A DNA stretch of 37,512 bases from an uncultured Eubacteriales bacterium (GCA_900549485.1 UROG01000026.1:1-37512); one strand, 5' to 3'; numbered from the stretch's first letter, positions 23,945-31,389 are shown. The notes: generated by a model from the letters alone, not told the origin. Numbers and translations: made by a program.

Positions 23945-25441
23945 TTATTCCTCGTCCTCGCCGCAGAGCAGGGCGCATCTGACGGCTCTCTGCCAGCCTT
24001 TAAGAAGTTTCAGCCGTGTTTCCGCCGGCATTGTCGGCACGAACTTCCGGTTGACCGACCAGTTGAAACGTATGTCCTCCGGGCTTTCCCAATATCCGAC
24101 GGCAAGCCCCGCAAGGTATGCCGCGCCGAGAGCCGTGGTTTCTATGCAGCCTGGGCGGCATACGCTGCATCCGATAAGGTCGGCCTGAAACTGCATAAGA
24201 AAGTCGTTTGCGCAGGCGCCGCCGTCCACGTTAAGCTCGGATATGCGTCTTCCGGCGTCATTCTCCATGGCTTTTGCAATATCATATGTCTGATATGCAA
24301 GAGATTCAAGGGTTGCCCTGACAAGATGCGCCCTTGAAAAACCGCGGGTTATTCCCGTAACGACGCCTCTTGCCCGCTGATTCCAATAGGGCGCGCCAAG
24401 CCCGGTGAATGCGGGAACAACATAAGCGCCGGCAGTGTCCGGTACGCTTCTGGCAAAGGATTCGCTTTCCGAAGCCGCAGCGATGACGTTAAGCTCGTCG
24501 CGCAGCCATTGTATTGCCGCACCCGCTATGAAGATGCTTCCTTCCAGAGCGTAGCTCACCTTGTCTCCGCAGGAGGCTGCGATCGTGGTTATAAGACCGT
24601 TTTTGCTTTCAATCGGTTCAGCGCCGGTGTTCATGAGAAGGAAACAGCCTGTGCCGTAGGTGTTCTTCATCTGACCAGGTTCAAAACAGCACTGGCCGAA
24701 AAGAGCGCACTGCTGATCGCCCGCAGCGCCTGCAATGGGGATCTCTCCGCCGTAAAGCTCAAACTCGGAAACCCCGTAGAGGTGGCTGGAGGGCCTTACA
24801 TCCGGCAGAAGGCTCTGCGGAATGTCAAGCAGCGAGAGAAGCTCCTCGTCCCAACGGAGAGTATGTATGTTAAAAAGCATGGTGCGGCTTGCGTTGGTGT
24901 AGTCGGTGACGTGAACCTTGCCGCCGGTGAGCTTCCATATAAGCCATGTGTCGATGGTGCCGAAAAGCAGCCGTCCCGCTTCGGCGCGCGCTCTGGCACC
25001 GGGGACGTTATCCAGCAGCCACTTTATTTTGCTGCCTGAAAAATAGGCGTCAGGCACAAGACCCGTTTTTGCCCGTATGATATCCGTTTTTCCGGAACGG
25101 ACAAGAGAATCAATGATATCGGATGTGCGGCGGCACTGCCATACGATGGCGTTATATATGGGTTCTCCTGTTTCCCTGTCCCAGATAACGGTGGTTTCGC
25201 GCTGGTTTGTGATGCCGATGGCGGCTATATCGTCTGCCGTAACGCCGAGCTTCTGCATGGCGGTGCGGCTGACCTCAAGCGTGGTATACCATATATCAAG
25301 CGCATCATGCTCGACCCAGCCGGGTTTGGGGAAAATCTGGCGGAATTCCTTTTGCTCACTGGCGCATATATTGCCGGACCTGTCAAAGAGTATGCAGCGT
25401 GAGCTTGTGGTGCCCTGGTCGAGCGACATAATATATTTCAT
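23945..25441 (-). CDS. glpK: Glycerol kinase
   Basis: 498-residue FGGY-family kinase making sn-glycerol 3-phosphate from glycerol and ATP in the cytosol. It begins MKYIMSLDQGTTSSRCILFD, the phosphate-binding start of GlpK. ITNQRETTVIWDRETGEPIY, SGSKIKWLLDNVPGARARAE and AAGDQQCALFGQCCFEPGQ followed by YGTGCFLL are diagnostic, and the length is standard. Where low-GC Gram-positive enzymes carry the HPr-phosphorylated histidine in a YHFYGSEVPI-like segment, this protein has FELYGGEIPI, so PTS activation by that route seems absent. AAAGGAG precedes ATG 25441. No glpF or glpD is in the window. A strong terminator lies only 26 nt before the start. Confidence 0.95.
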   Translation of the reverse strand: MKYIMSLDQGTTSSRCILFDRSGNICASEQKEFRQIFPKPGWVEHDALDIWYTTLEVSRTAMQKLGVTADDIAAIGITNQRETTVIWDRETGEPIYNAIVWQCRRTSDIIDSLVRSGKTDIIRAKTGLVPDAYFSGSKIKWLLDNVPGARARAEAGRLLFGTIDTWLIWKLTGGKVHVTDYTNASRTMLFNIHTLRWDEELLSLLDIPQSLLPDVRPSSHLYGVSEFELYGGEIPIAGAAGDQQCALFGQCCFEPGQMKNTYGTGCFLLMNTGAEPIESKNGLITTIAASCGDKVSYALEGSIFIAGAAIQWLRDELNVIAAASESESFARSVPDTAGAYVVPAFTGLGAPYWNQRARGVVTGITRGFSRAHLVRATLESLAYQTYDIAKAMENDAGRRISELNVDGGACANDFLMQFQADLIGCSVCRPGCIETTALGAAYLAGLAVGYWESPEDIRFNWSVNRKFVPTMPAETRLKLLKGWQRAVRCALLCGEDEE

Positions 25442-25467
25442 GTACGGTCTCCTTTTATGTCGTGGGT

Positions 25468-25503
25468 AAAAAAGAGCCGCCGCATTTGCGGCGGCTCTTT
25501 TTT
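25468..25503 (-). terminator. Strong terminator directly upstream of glpK
   Basis: A perfect 16-bp stem (25468-25483 with 25488-25503), loop ATTT, and U6 on both sides. It terminates the hydrolase gene on the minus strand. Its end lies 26 nt before the glpK ATG, leaving no room for a conventional promoter between them, so glpK is expected to depend on read-through, antitermination or a promoter inside the hydrolase gene. Confidence 0.88.
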
Positions 25504-25518
25504 GAAAATCGGGTAATA

Positions 25519-27612
25519 TCAGATGTTAAAGAAGTTGCTGAACCAGGACTGAGCGACGTAGGTGTTGTAACCTATCGTGCAAACCATCATCCATGCGATA
25601 AGAAGGGAATTGACCGCTGCGCCAAGCCATACGCTTCTGGTTACCTTATACATGAGCTTTGAAACGACGATCGTGATAGGAACAAAGAAGATAAAGCCAT
25701 AGCTGGATATCCAGTTGCTGATGGAATTTCCGGTTCTGTAAAGAATGACAGTGCTGACTATTAAAAGAACCCAAACGCCGAGAGAATTGGAAACTACATC
25801 CACAAGCACTGACTTCCATCCGGAAATCTTGCCATTGCCGGAGTAATTGAGAGCAATGCCGCAGATAACATACAGCGGGAAGAGAAGTATTGCAAAGCGC
25901 CACACGTAAAGCCAATGCTCAACCTTCATTTCTTCAAATGCGATCATCCAAAGTCTGTAATCCTGGTTAAAGAGGTAGAGAACAACCGTAAGGCTCATAT
26001 AAGCAACCGCGGTGAGAATGCATCCGAGGAGCACGGACTTGAGTACGTTGACGATGCCAAGCTTGAAATTCACACTGCCGATAAAGGATTTGCCGTACTT
26101 TTTCTTGTCGATTGCGTTGAAAACTATTATTTCAACAGCGGAAAATACCGCAACAACCGCAAGGTATATAAGTGTCAGCCACCAGCTCGGAAAAAGCGGC
26201 CAGAATTTGGGAGAGGGAAGACCGGGAGCAAAAATAGTGTTGATGTAGTAGATAGCCGCAAAGCTGGAGACGACGCCTACGGCGGCACAGACCCAAAAGC
26301 GCTTCTTGCCGTAATCGGTCGTATTGACTTCATTCTTCCCGATGCAGCCGGAGAAGAATTCGGTGTTGACAAGAAGGTATGCTGTCGGGAAAAGAAGCGC
26401 GATCATGCCGAACATTGCGACCGCATTAAGGAGCTCACGGGCGACAAATTTCGTTTTTGCTGCGGGAATTGGTGAAGCGGAAGCATCGCCCAGTTCACCG
26501 CCGTTATATGCAAACACCTGCTCAAAGTATCTGCTGACCTCTGCCGCGGTCTGAGTAGAAAAGAATTCTTTGCTGTGGGTTTCAGGATTCAGAACAATAA
26601 GTCTGGTCGTGCGGGATTTTATTGCCTTCTGAAGGTCTTCACTGTCGGTGATGTCAATGGCGTTGAAGTCGCCGAGTACTGTGCTTGCGGAGGAGACATC
26701 GTCAATGCGGTACCATGTGTCGAGTTGTATATCTCCGTCTACATGCCAGCAATCTTGATTTGCTGCGTCGAATCTGAACGCTGCTATTCCACTGTCAAAA
26801 TCGCCGCCGATAAGTCCTTCGTTGACCTGACAGTTGCGCATGACCTCATGTCCGGCAACATCTACGGCTTTCATGGGACCGCAGTTTGAGGCTGTGCCTC
26901 CGATAATGCAGACAGCGAGTATCTTGGAATTGTATTCCTTTTCGACCTCTGCCTTGATGTAATTATATAATGCCATTTCTTCCTCGGAGAGCCTGTCAGC
27001 CGCAAGCTTATCTGCGTTCATGGCTATTTCAACCTCTGAGAAAGTCTGCCCGAAACGATCATACAGGACGTTTATGAGCATATCGTTGAGTGTGAGATAG
27101 CCGCAGTCTATGACAGCGGAGTAGCCCGCTCTGCGGGAACCCTGTGAGTGACCTGCAATACCGATGCGCTCCTGATCAACAAACGTAAGAGTGCGCACAA
27201 AGTTTACCGCGTCAAGGATGCCGCTGGGTGTAGTCCATGTGTTGTATTCGTCTACGCCCATATTGTTTTCGTCGTATTTCGGGAATTCACTAAGACCGGT
27301 GCCATAGCCGTTGACACAAAAAACGACAAATTTCCGGCGGGAAAGTTCTTCCGCAAAGCTGCGGTAATTATTCTTTGTTACCCCTGCACCGTGAGTGACG
27401 ACAATTACAGGCAGCTTATCCCTGTCAGAGGTGCCGGCGGGATAATACAGATCGCCGACCAGCTCTGCACCTCTTGCATCAACGCGGATAGTTTCTATTT
27501 TGATTTTTCCGCCGTTTGTAGAAACCATCTGTGCAAAAAAGCTTGCAAGCAGAATGACCGCTATGCAGATTGCTGCAAACCTTTTGCAAGATTTTTTGTC
27601 TTTAAACAACAT
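25519..27612 (-). CDS. Membrane-anchored alpha/beta hydrolase, polytopic C-terminus
   Basis: 697 residues. An N-terminal membrane helix (about 12-30) is followed by an alpha/beta-hydrolase domain (about 40-375) predicted to be outside the cell. The oxyanion motif is VVTHGAGVTK with HGAG at 74-77; the nucleophile elbow GHSQG is at 154-158 (Ser156); and LNPETHSKEF gives a likely catalytic His346. About seven to eight membrane segments (roughly 395-690) complete the protein. Esterase, lipase or peptidase activity on an extracellular ester or amide is inferred. The fusion of a hydrolase with a large integral-membrane domain is uncommon, and I do not recognise the C-terminal family. It lies between an AraC/PocR-like regulator and glpK on the same strand. 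AAAGGA precedes the ATG. Its base composition appears somewhat more AT-rich than its neighbours. Confidence 0.8.
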   Translation of the reverse strand: MLFKDKKSCKRFAAICIAVILLASFFAQMVSTNGGKIKIETIRVDARGAELVGDLYYPAGTSDRDKLPVIVVTHGAGVTKNNYRSFAEELSRRKFVVFCVNGYGTGLSEFPKYDENNMGVDEYNTWTTPSGILDAVNFVRTLTFVDQERIGIAGHSQGSRRAGYSAVIDCGYLTLNDMLINVLYDRFGQTFSEVEIAMNADKLAADRLSEEEMALYNYIKAEVEKEYNSKILAVCIIGGTASNCGPMKAVDVAGHEVMRNCQVNEGLIGGDFDSGIAAFRFDAANQDCWHVDGDIQLDTWYRIDDVSSASTVLGDFNAIDITDSEDLQKAIKSRTTRLIVLNPETHSKEFFSTQTAAEVSRYFEQVFAYNGGELGDASASPIPAAKTKFVARELLNAVAMFGMIALLFPTAYLLVNTEFFSGCIGKNEVNTTDYGKKRFWVCAAVGVVSSFAAIYYINTIFAPGLPSPKFWPLFPSWWLTLIYLAVVAVFSAVEIIVFNAIDKKKYGKSFIGSVNFKLGIVNVLKSVLLGCILTAVAYMSLTVVLYLFNQDYRLWMIAFEEMKVEHWLYVWRFAILLFPLYVICGIALNYSGNGKISGWKSVLVDVVSNSLGVWVLLIVSTVILYRTGNSISNWISSYGFIFFVPITIVVSKLMYKVTRSVWLGAAVNSLLIAWMMVCTIGYNTYVAQSWFSNFFNI

Positions 27613-27826
27613 CTCTTTTGTTCCTTTCTTTTTTCATTGTGTGTTTTGACGGAATTTTTAACCATATCCCATCACTTTCACTTAATAAAATAGCGTAATT
27701 GCACAAAAAATCAATCAGGACTTTTGCTGTCTTATTCATGGTTTTTGTTCTCTTTTTTTGCGCTTTTTGCGTTTTTTGACATTTGCAATTGCCTAATTAT
27801 TAACTTTTACAAACTTTCTGCGCGGT

Positions 27827-27847
27827 TTTTGTGTAAATCACACAAAA
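27827..27847. promoter_or_regulatory. Palindromic operator candidate upstream of the hydrolase
   Basis: TTTTGTGT, AAATC, ACACAAAA: 8-bp perfect arms. It lies between the AraC-type gene and the hydrolase gene, 215 nt upstream of the hydrolase start. It somewhat resembles CRP/FNR- or Rex-type sites but matches none exactly. The rest of this 286-bp gap is AT-rich, with clustered TTTTTGCG-like direct repeats near 27750-27775. A weak promoter candidate for the hydrolase is TTGATT...TATTTT. Confidence 0.5.
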
Positions 27848-27880
27848 TGAAAAGAGCAGAACGGCTCGACCGATCTGCCC
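27848..27880 (-). terminator. Terminator of the AraC-type regulator gene
   Basis: On the minus strand GGGCAGATCGG pairs with CCGTTCTGCTC (one U-U mismatch and one G-U pair), and TTTTCATTTT follows. It lies 18 nt after the stop codon and suggests that the regulator is transcribed separately from the hydrolase. Confidence 0.65.
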
Positions 27881-27898
27881 TAAAAAATTATGAAAAGC

Positions 27899-28894
27899 TC
27901 ATTTGAAAAGATACTGACGGTACAGCGACGGCGTCACACCCTCTATACGCTTGAACACGGCGATGAAATTTCCGGTGTTCTGGAAGCCTGCCTCAACGGA
28001 GATCTGGGAAATGCTTTTGCTCGTTCCGCGCAGCAGCTCTTTCGCCAGTTCAATTTTGCGTCGGTTAATGTAATTTACGAAATTTTCACCGATTTCCTGA
28101 CTGAAACGGCGGGAAAAATAGCTTGGGCTGAGATGGCATAGATCGGCCATCTCTTTCATGGAAACATCATCCCGCAGGTGGCTGTGTATATACGCGACGG
28201 CAGGATATATAACGCTGCTCGGCTTTACGGGCAGGGCTTCATCCCGCAGGGAAGCGGGGAGAAGCGGCGATTTCAGTTCCTGGATCTGTGCGCTGTCGTT
28301 TGTGCGCTCTGATTCCATGTTAAGAAGCCACCTGTATGTTTCATCATTGTTGCGGCTTTTCACATACCTGTCCACGGTATACTGCACGATCGAATTTATT
28401 AGCTCGGCAATTTCTACAATGCGTTCATACTCCATCTCAGGCAGACGGCTATATTTTTCCAACAGATTTTTCCGCGCCGCCGCTTCCTCTGCCTGAAAAG
28501 AGCTTATTTCATTAACAAGGCGAACGGCTTTTTCTGCGTCCTTATTGCTGAGCCTGACCTGACCGAACATGACTGCGCCGAGGTATTTTTCACCGACCAT
28601 GACAGGCACGGCCACATCCACAATGCCGCAATGGCACAGGTAAATATACGGCCGCCCCATGCGCACGGCCTCAAGCCCCGCCAGAGCATCACAGCGGTAG
28701 CAGCGCTTGCGGGAAATGGGGTTTTCCCGTATTATGCTGCAAAACTCCGTGCGCTCACTGTGCTTTGTAACAGGGGTGCCTTTATAGTCGATACAGATAA
28801 TGGCGGTTCCGGTAAGCTTTGCCAGCCAATCCTGCACCTTTTCCCAAAGCGGTATATCAAGGATGTTTTGTATATCGTAAGGTATTGCTCCCAT
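27899..28894 (-). CDS. AraC-family regulator with PocR-like sensor domain
   Basis: 331-residue regulator. The N-terminal half (about 8-170) resembles the PocR ligand-binding domain: DIQNILDIPLWEKVQDWLAK, a cysteine pattern at C52, C65, C68, C87 and C89, and VAVPVMVGEKYLGAVMFGQV. PocR domains are thought to sense small diols or similar compounds. The C-terminal AraC helix-turn-helix pair (about 235-331) includes SMKEMADLCHLSPSYFSRRF and ISQISVEAGFQNTGNFIAVF. ATG 28894 has GGGG about 10 nt upstream and begins the homologous region. Its position upstream of the hydrolase and glpK suggests that it activates them in response to glycerol or a related diol; this is inference. Confidence 0.88.
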   Translation of the reverse strand: MGAIPYDIQNILDIPLWEKVQDWLAKLTGTAIICIDYKGTPVTKHSERTEFCSIIRENPISRKRCYRCDALAGLEAVRMGRPYIYLCHCGIVDVAVPVMVGEKYLGAVMFGQVRLSNKDAEKAVRLVNEISSFQAEEAAARKNLLEKYSRLPEMEYERIVEIAELINSIVQYTVDRYVKSRNNDETYRWLLNMESERTNDSAQIQELKSPLLPASLRDEALPVKPSSVIYPAVAYIHSHLRDDVSMKEMADLCHLSPSYFSRRFSQEIGENFVNYINRRKIELAKELLRGTSKSISQISVEAGFQNTGNFIAVFKRIEGVTPSLYRQYLFK

Positions 28895-28927
28895 TAAAAG
28901 TGCGCCCCTTCTCAGAGTGTTGAGACA

Positions 28928-28956
28928 ATAATAAACGGTTGGGAACAAAAAAGCAA
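28928..28956 (-). promoter_or_regulatory. Promoter candidate for the AraC-type gene
   Basis: On the minus strand, TTGCTT (28956-28951), 17 nt, TATTAT (28933-28928). The start of transcription is about 30 nt before the ATG. Confidence 0.55.
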
Positions 28957-28966
28957 CGTTTTGTGA

Positions 28967-29017
28967 GCAAAAACGATGCATTGCATAAAAATGGCATATT
29001 TAATACATCGTTTTTGC
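28967..29017. promoter_or_regulatory. 12-bp inverted repeat upstream of the AraC-type promoter
   Basis: GCAAAAACGATG (28967-28978) and CATCGTTTTTGC (29006-29017), perfect arms 27 nt apart, directly upstream of the -35 box. The placement fits an autoregulatory operator with two half-sites, about four helical turns from arm start to arm start; it could instead be a hairpin. The CAAAAACG core recurs upstream of the hydrolase gene. Confidence 0.55.
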
Positions 29018-29051
29018 ACTGCTGCCGGAAACAAGGACAAAAACGGAAAAT

Positions 29052-29077
29052 CCCCGCCGGACGGTTGTCCGGCGGGG
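29052..29077 (-). terminator. Second hairpin after rplL
   Basis: CCCCGCCGGAC, GGTT, GTCCGGCGGGG: an 11-bp perfect GC-rich stem, followed on the minus strand by ATTTTCCGTTTTT. It may be a back-up terminator after the one at 29091-29125. Confidence 0.6.
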
Positions 29078-29090
29078 GGTGCAGACTGTC

Positions 29091-29125
29091 AAAAAACCAC
29101 CCTCCGGCAAGCGGAGAGTGGTTTT
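29091..29125 (-). terminator. rplL terminator
   Basis: On the minus strand ACCACTCTCCG pairs with CGGAGGGTGGT, then TTTTTT and GACAGTCTGC. The post-terminator tail TTTTTTGACAGTCTG resembles the end of the dispersed hairpin element. Confidence 0.85.
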
Positions 29126-29139
29126 GAATAAGCTTATAA

Positions 29140-29508
29140 TTACTTGAGTTCGACGGTTGCGCCGACAGCTTCGAGCTGTGCCTTGAGAGCTTCTGCATCT
29201 TCCTTGGAGACGCCTTCCTTGATCTTTGCGGGAACGCCTTCAACAAGAGCCTTTGCCTCAGCAAGACCCATACCGGTGATGCCGCGGACTTCCTTGATGA
29301 CCTTGATCTTTTCTGCGCCGAATGCGGTCATAACAACGTCAAACTCGGTCTTCTCGGCAACTGCTTCCTGAGCAACTGCGGGGCCGGCTGCTGCTGCAAC
29401 TGCGGAAACGCCGAAGGTCTCGCAGATGCCGTCGATCAGATCCTTGAGCTCCAGAACGGACAGAGCCTTGATCTCTTCAAGAATAGCTACGCTTTTTTCG
29501 CTTGCCAT
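29140..29508 (-). CDS. rplL: 50S ribosomal protein L7/L12
   Basis: 122-residue stalk protein. The N-terminal dimerisation helix region includes SVLELKDLIDGICETFGVSA. An Ala/Glu-rich hinge follows, and the C-terminal factor-binding domain has KIKVIKEVRGITGMGLAEAK and ALVEGVPAKIKEGVSKEDAE. It recruits translation factors to the ribosome. It lies 37 nt downstream of rplJ, and the two normally form the stalk operon; no rplK/rplA or rpoB is visible next to it in this window. Codon use is highly biased, as expected for an abundant protein. Confidence 0.98.
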   Translation of the reverse strand: MASEKSVAILEEIKALSVLELKDLIDGICETFGVSAVAAAAGPAVAQEAVAEKTEFDVVMTAFGAEKIKVIKEVRGITGMGLAEAKALVEGVPAKIKEGVSKEDAEALKAQLEAVGATVELK

Positions 29509-29545
29509 AATTAATTATCCTCCAAATATAATTGTGTGTTGCAGA

Positions 29546-30079
29546 TTACTCTGCCGCCTCTGCGGGTGCCTCGTCAAGAGAGCCGCCCTTCTGTGCCAGA
29601 ACCTCACCAAGGCTGACTGCGAGGCCTGCGATGATTGCATTAAGAGAACCGGCCAGTTTTCCGTACAGGTCGTTCTTGGAAGTCAGAGTAGACAGAGACT
29701 CGATGTCTGCCATGCTCAGAACCTGACCTTCCAGGAATGCAGCCTTAACGTTGAAACGGTCGCCCAGCTTCTTGCTGTAATCGTTGATGATACGGAAAGG
29801 AGCGATGGGGTCATTCTCTGCGGTTGCCAGAGAGGTGGTGCCTTCGAGATGAGAGTCAAGCTCATTCATTCCGAGGTTGTCCAGAGCCTTTCTGGTAAGG
29901 GTGTTCTTGACAACAGAATACTCTACGCCTTCCTTGCGCAGCTCAGCACGAAGTGCGGTATCCTCTGCGACCGTGATGCCACGGTAGTCAACCAGAAGAC
30001 CGGAACTTGCGTTCTTGATACGCTCGGACAGTGCAGCGACTATTGCCTGCTTTTCGCTAAGAACCTTTGCGTTTGGCAT
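29546..30079 (-). CDS. rplJ: 50S ribosomal protein L10
   Basis: 177-residue L10, which binds 23S rRNA and carries the L7/L12 dimers. It begins MPNAKVLSEKQAIVAALSER and contains GLLVDYRGITVAEDTALRAE followed by LRKEGVEYSVVKNTLTRKAL, characteristic of L10. ATG 30079 has GGAGGTGA about 9 nt upstream; the open frame further upstream covers the regulatory leader and is not coding. The C-terminus is alanine-rich (APAEAAE). L10 (with L12) is known to bind its own leader to repress the operon, and such a leader is present here. Confidence 0.97.
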   Translation of the reverse strand: MPNAKVLSEKQAIVAALSERIKNASSGLLVDYRGITVAEDTALRAELRKEGVEYSVVKNTLTRKALDNLGMNELDSHLEGTTSLATAENDPIAPFRIINDYSKKLGDRFNVKAAFLEGQVLSMADIESLSTLTSKNDLYGKLAGSLNAIIAGLAVSLGEVLAQKGGSLDEAPAEAAE

Positions 30080-30107
30080 GTGTGATTTCACCTCCGTAAA
30101 CGTGGTC

Positions 30108-30147
30108 ACGTCCAAAAAGAAAACCCCCGCATCAAAAGACGCGAAGG
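30108..30147 (-). terminator. Attenuator in the rplJ leader
   Basis: On the minus strand CCTTCGCGTC, TTTT, GATGCGGGGG form a 10-bp stem with G-U pairs, followed by TTTTCTTTTT. It lies about 30 nt before the rplJ ATG. A terminator between the L10 leader fold and the gene would allow transcription attenuation. Confidence 0.75.
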
Positions 30148-30225
30148 AACATAAACAATCATATAAATTGTTGATGTCCTCGGCAGGATTTACGGAACGG
30201 ATTCCACCTGCTGTCTTTGGAACGC
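30148..30225 (-). ncRNA. L10 (rplJ) ribosomal protein leader
   Basis: The transcribed region between the rplJ promoter and the attenuator contains the conserved L10-leader core on the minus strand, CCTGCCGAGGACATC (around 30173-30187), preceded by GGTGGAATCCGTTCCG. These match the known autoregulatory rplJL leader of Firmicutes, where L10(L12)4 binds a kink-turn. The outer ends are estimated from the promoter position. Confidence 0.82.
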
Positions 30226-30231
30226 CATGAC

Positions 30232-30260
30232 AGAATAACATAAGCGCGTATAATTGTCAA
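30232..30260 (-). promoter_or_regulatory. rplJ-rplL promoter
   Basis: On the minus strand, perfect TTGACA (30260-30255), 17 nt, TATTCT (30237-30232). The first T of the -35 box is the last base of the 30260-30293 hairpin. Confidence 0.8.
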
Positions 30261-30293
30261 GCTCGAATTTGCGTTTTCCGGCAAATTCGAGCT
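30260..30293. terminator. Hairpin between SGNH-like gene and rplJ promoter
   Basis: AGCTCGAATTTGC, 8-nt loop, GCAAATTCGAGCT: a perfect 13-bp stem. GTTTTT follows on the plus strand, but no U-run follows on the minus strand. It lies 4 nt after the stop of the SGNH-like gene and touches the rplJ -35 box. Confidence 0.65.
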
Positions 30294-30297
30294 GTTT

Positions 30298-31374
30298 TTA
30301 TGAGTATATCCTGTCAAGAAGACTTTCGTAATCGTAATTAAGATAAAATTCCCTGCACCGATCGAGATACTGCATATAGTTGTCCGCAGTGAGGCGGTGC
30401 GTGTTATCCGCCATACATTCAAGCATCCATGAGTTTACACCGGCGTCATAGTGTATATAGTCCTTATAGCGGGCGTAATCCTGCGCAAGCTCAAACTCGT
30501 CGATGAAGGAGAAAAGGCGGATGTTGCCGCACTCAAGCAGCAGCCCGATCGCCGCCTGCTGCGCGTCAAGCTGAAACTCAAGCTCACGCACGTTGTACAT
30601 CTTCGCCCAGAAGAACATACTGTAAGGCGGCATGAACAGATAAAAGTCTATCTGCGGGTTTTCGCGGGCGAGGGCAATGACGTTCTGCTCAAGATTGCCG
30701 CGCAGAAGCTCATACTGCTCAGCGTCAAAAACCGCAAGGTCGTCGTGATACCAATTCGGCTCGTACTGCGCGCATATCGCATCCCAGCCGTATACGGTAT
30801 CCGGATCGTCGTGCCAGAAGGCGTATTCGTCCATGGTCGTGGTCTTGCCGCCGGAGAGAGTGTAGCTCACGGTTCTGAGCACGTCGCCGAAGATGTTTTT
30901 GTTGAGGAGATATTTCACGTCGTCAAAGGGATCTGAGTTATAAAGATAGTCCGGATAATCGTCGGCATCATAGCTCATATAATCCTTGTCCTTTGTGAAG
31001 TTGCTCCAATCGAGGTTCATTATGATACGCTTAAGCGACGGGTTCGCTTTTACGGCGGCGCGGTTGTTCATATCAAGCTCCCTGGGGCTTGCGCCGGAGA
31101 ATGCGGCTTTCACCGTTTCCGCGCCGAAAAGCGCGTCGCACTCGGAGGCTTTGAAGTTCTCCGACATGGAGTTGCCGGTTATCAGCGTGTCATAATCGAA
31201 GTGCTTTACAATGCCGTCATTCTGGTAGCGCTCGTAATCTATCTCGTACTGCAAAAAGGTCAGGGGCTTGTGATAGTGGAAAAACGGGTCAATAACCGCA
31301 GTCAGCGTACCCATTATCAGCACCGCAGAGAGGAACAATATAAGGAAGAAGATACTCCATTTTTTGTAATTCAC
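30298..31374 (-). CDS. SGNH/DltD-like partner of MBOAT acyltransferase
   Basis: 358-residue protein. The N-terminal membrane anchor (about 6-28) is followed by an extracellular domain with TLITGNSMSENF near residues 63-74. The GNS is the GDSL-like serine block, and DYIHYDAGVNSW near 310-321 supplies a plausible Asp/His pair. Such proteins (DltD, AlgJ/AlgX and PatB types) work with an MBOAT protein in O-acylation of cell-wall or exported polymers. It is encoded 15 nt downstream of the MBOAT gene, so a two-protein system is likely. The acceptor polymer is unknown. Confidence 0.8.
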   Translation of the reverse strand: MNYKKWSIFFLILFLSAVLIMGTLTAVIDPFFHYHKPLTFLQYEIDYERYQNDGIVKHFDYDTLITGNSMSENFKASECDALFGAETVKAAFSGASPRELDMNNRAAVKANPSLKRIIMNLDWSNFTKDKDYMSYDADDYPDYLYNSDPFDDVKYLLNKNIFGDVLRTVSYTLSGGKTTTMDEYAFWHDDPDTVYGWDAICAQYEPNWYHDDLAVFDAEQYELLRGNLEQNVIALARENPQIDFYLFMPPYSMFFWAKMYNVRELEFQLDAQQAAIGLLLECGNIRLFSFIDEFELAQDYARYKDYIHYDAGVNSWMLECMADNTHRLTADNYMQYLDRCREFYLNYDYESLLDRIYS

Positions 31375-31389
31375 GGCACCTGCCTCCTC

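Noticed and set aside
27827..27847. Rex-binding site assignment for the palindrome
   Set aside because: Spacing and core differ from the usual TTGTTAA-N4-TTAACAA or TTGTGAA-N6-TTCACAA patterns, so it is kept only as an unassigned operator candidate.
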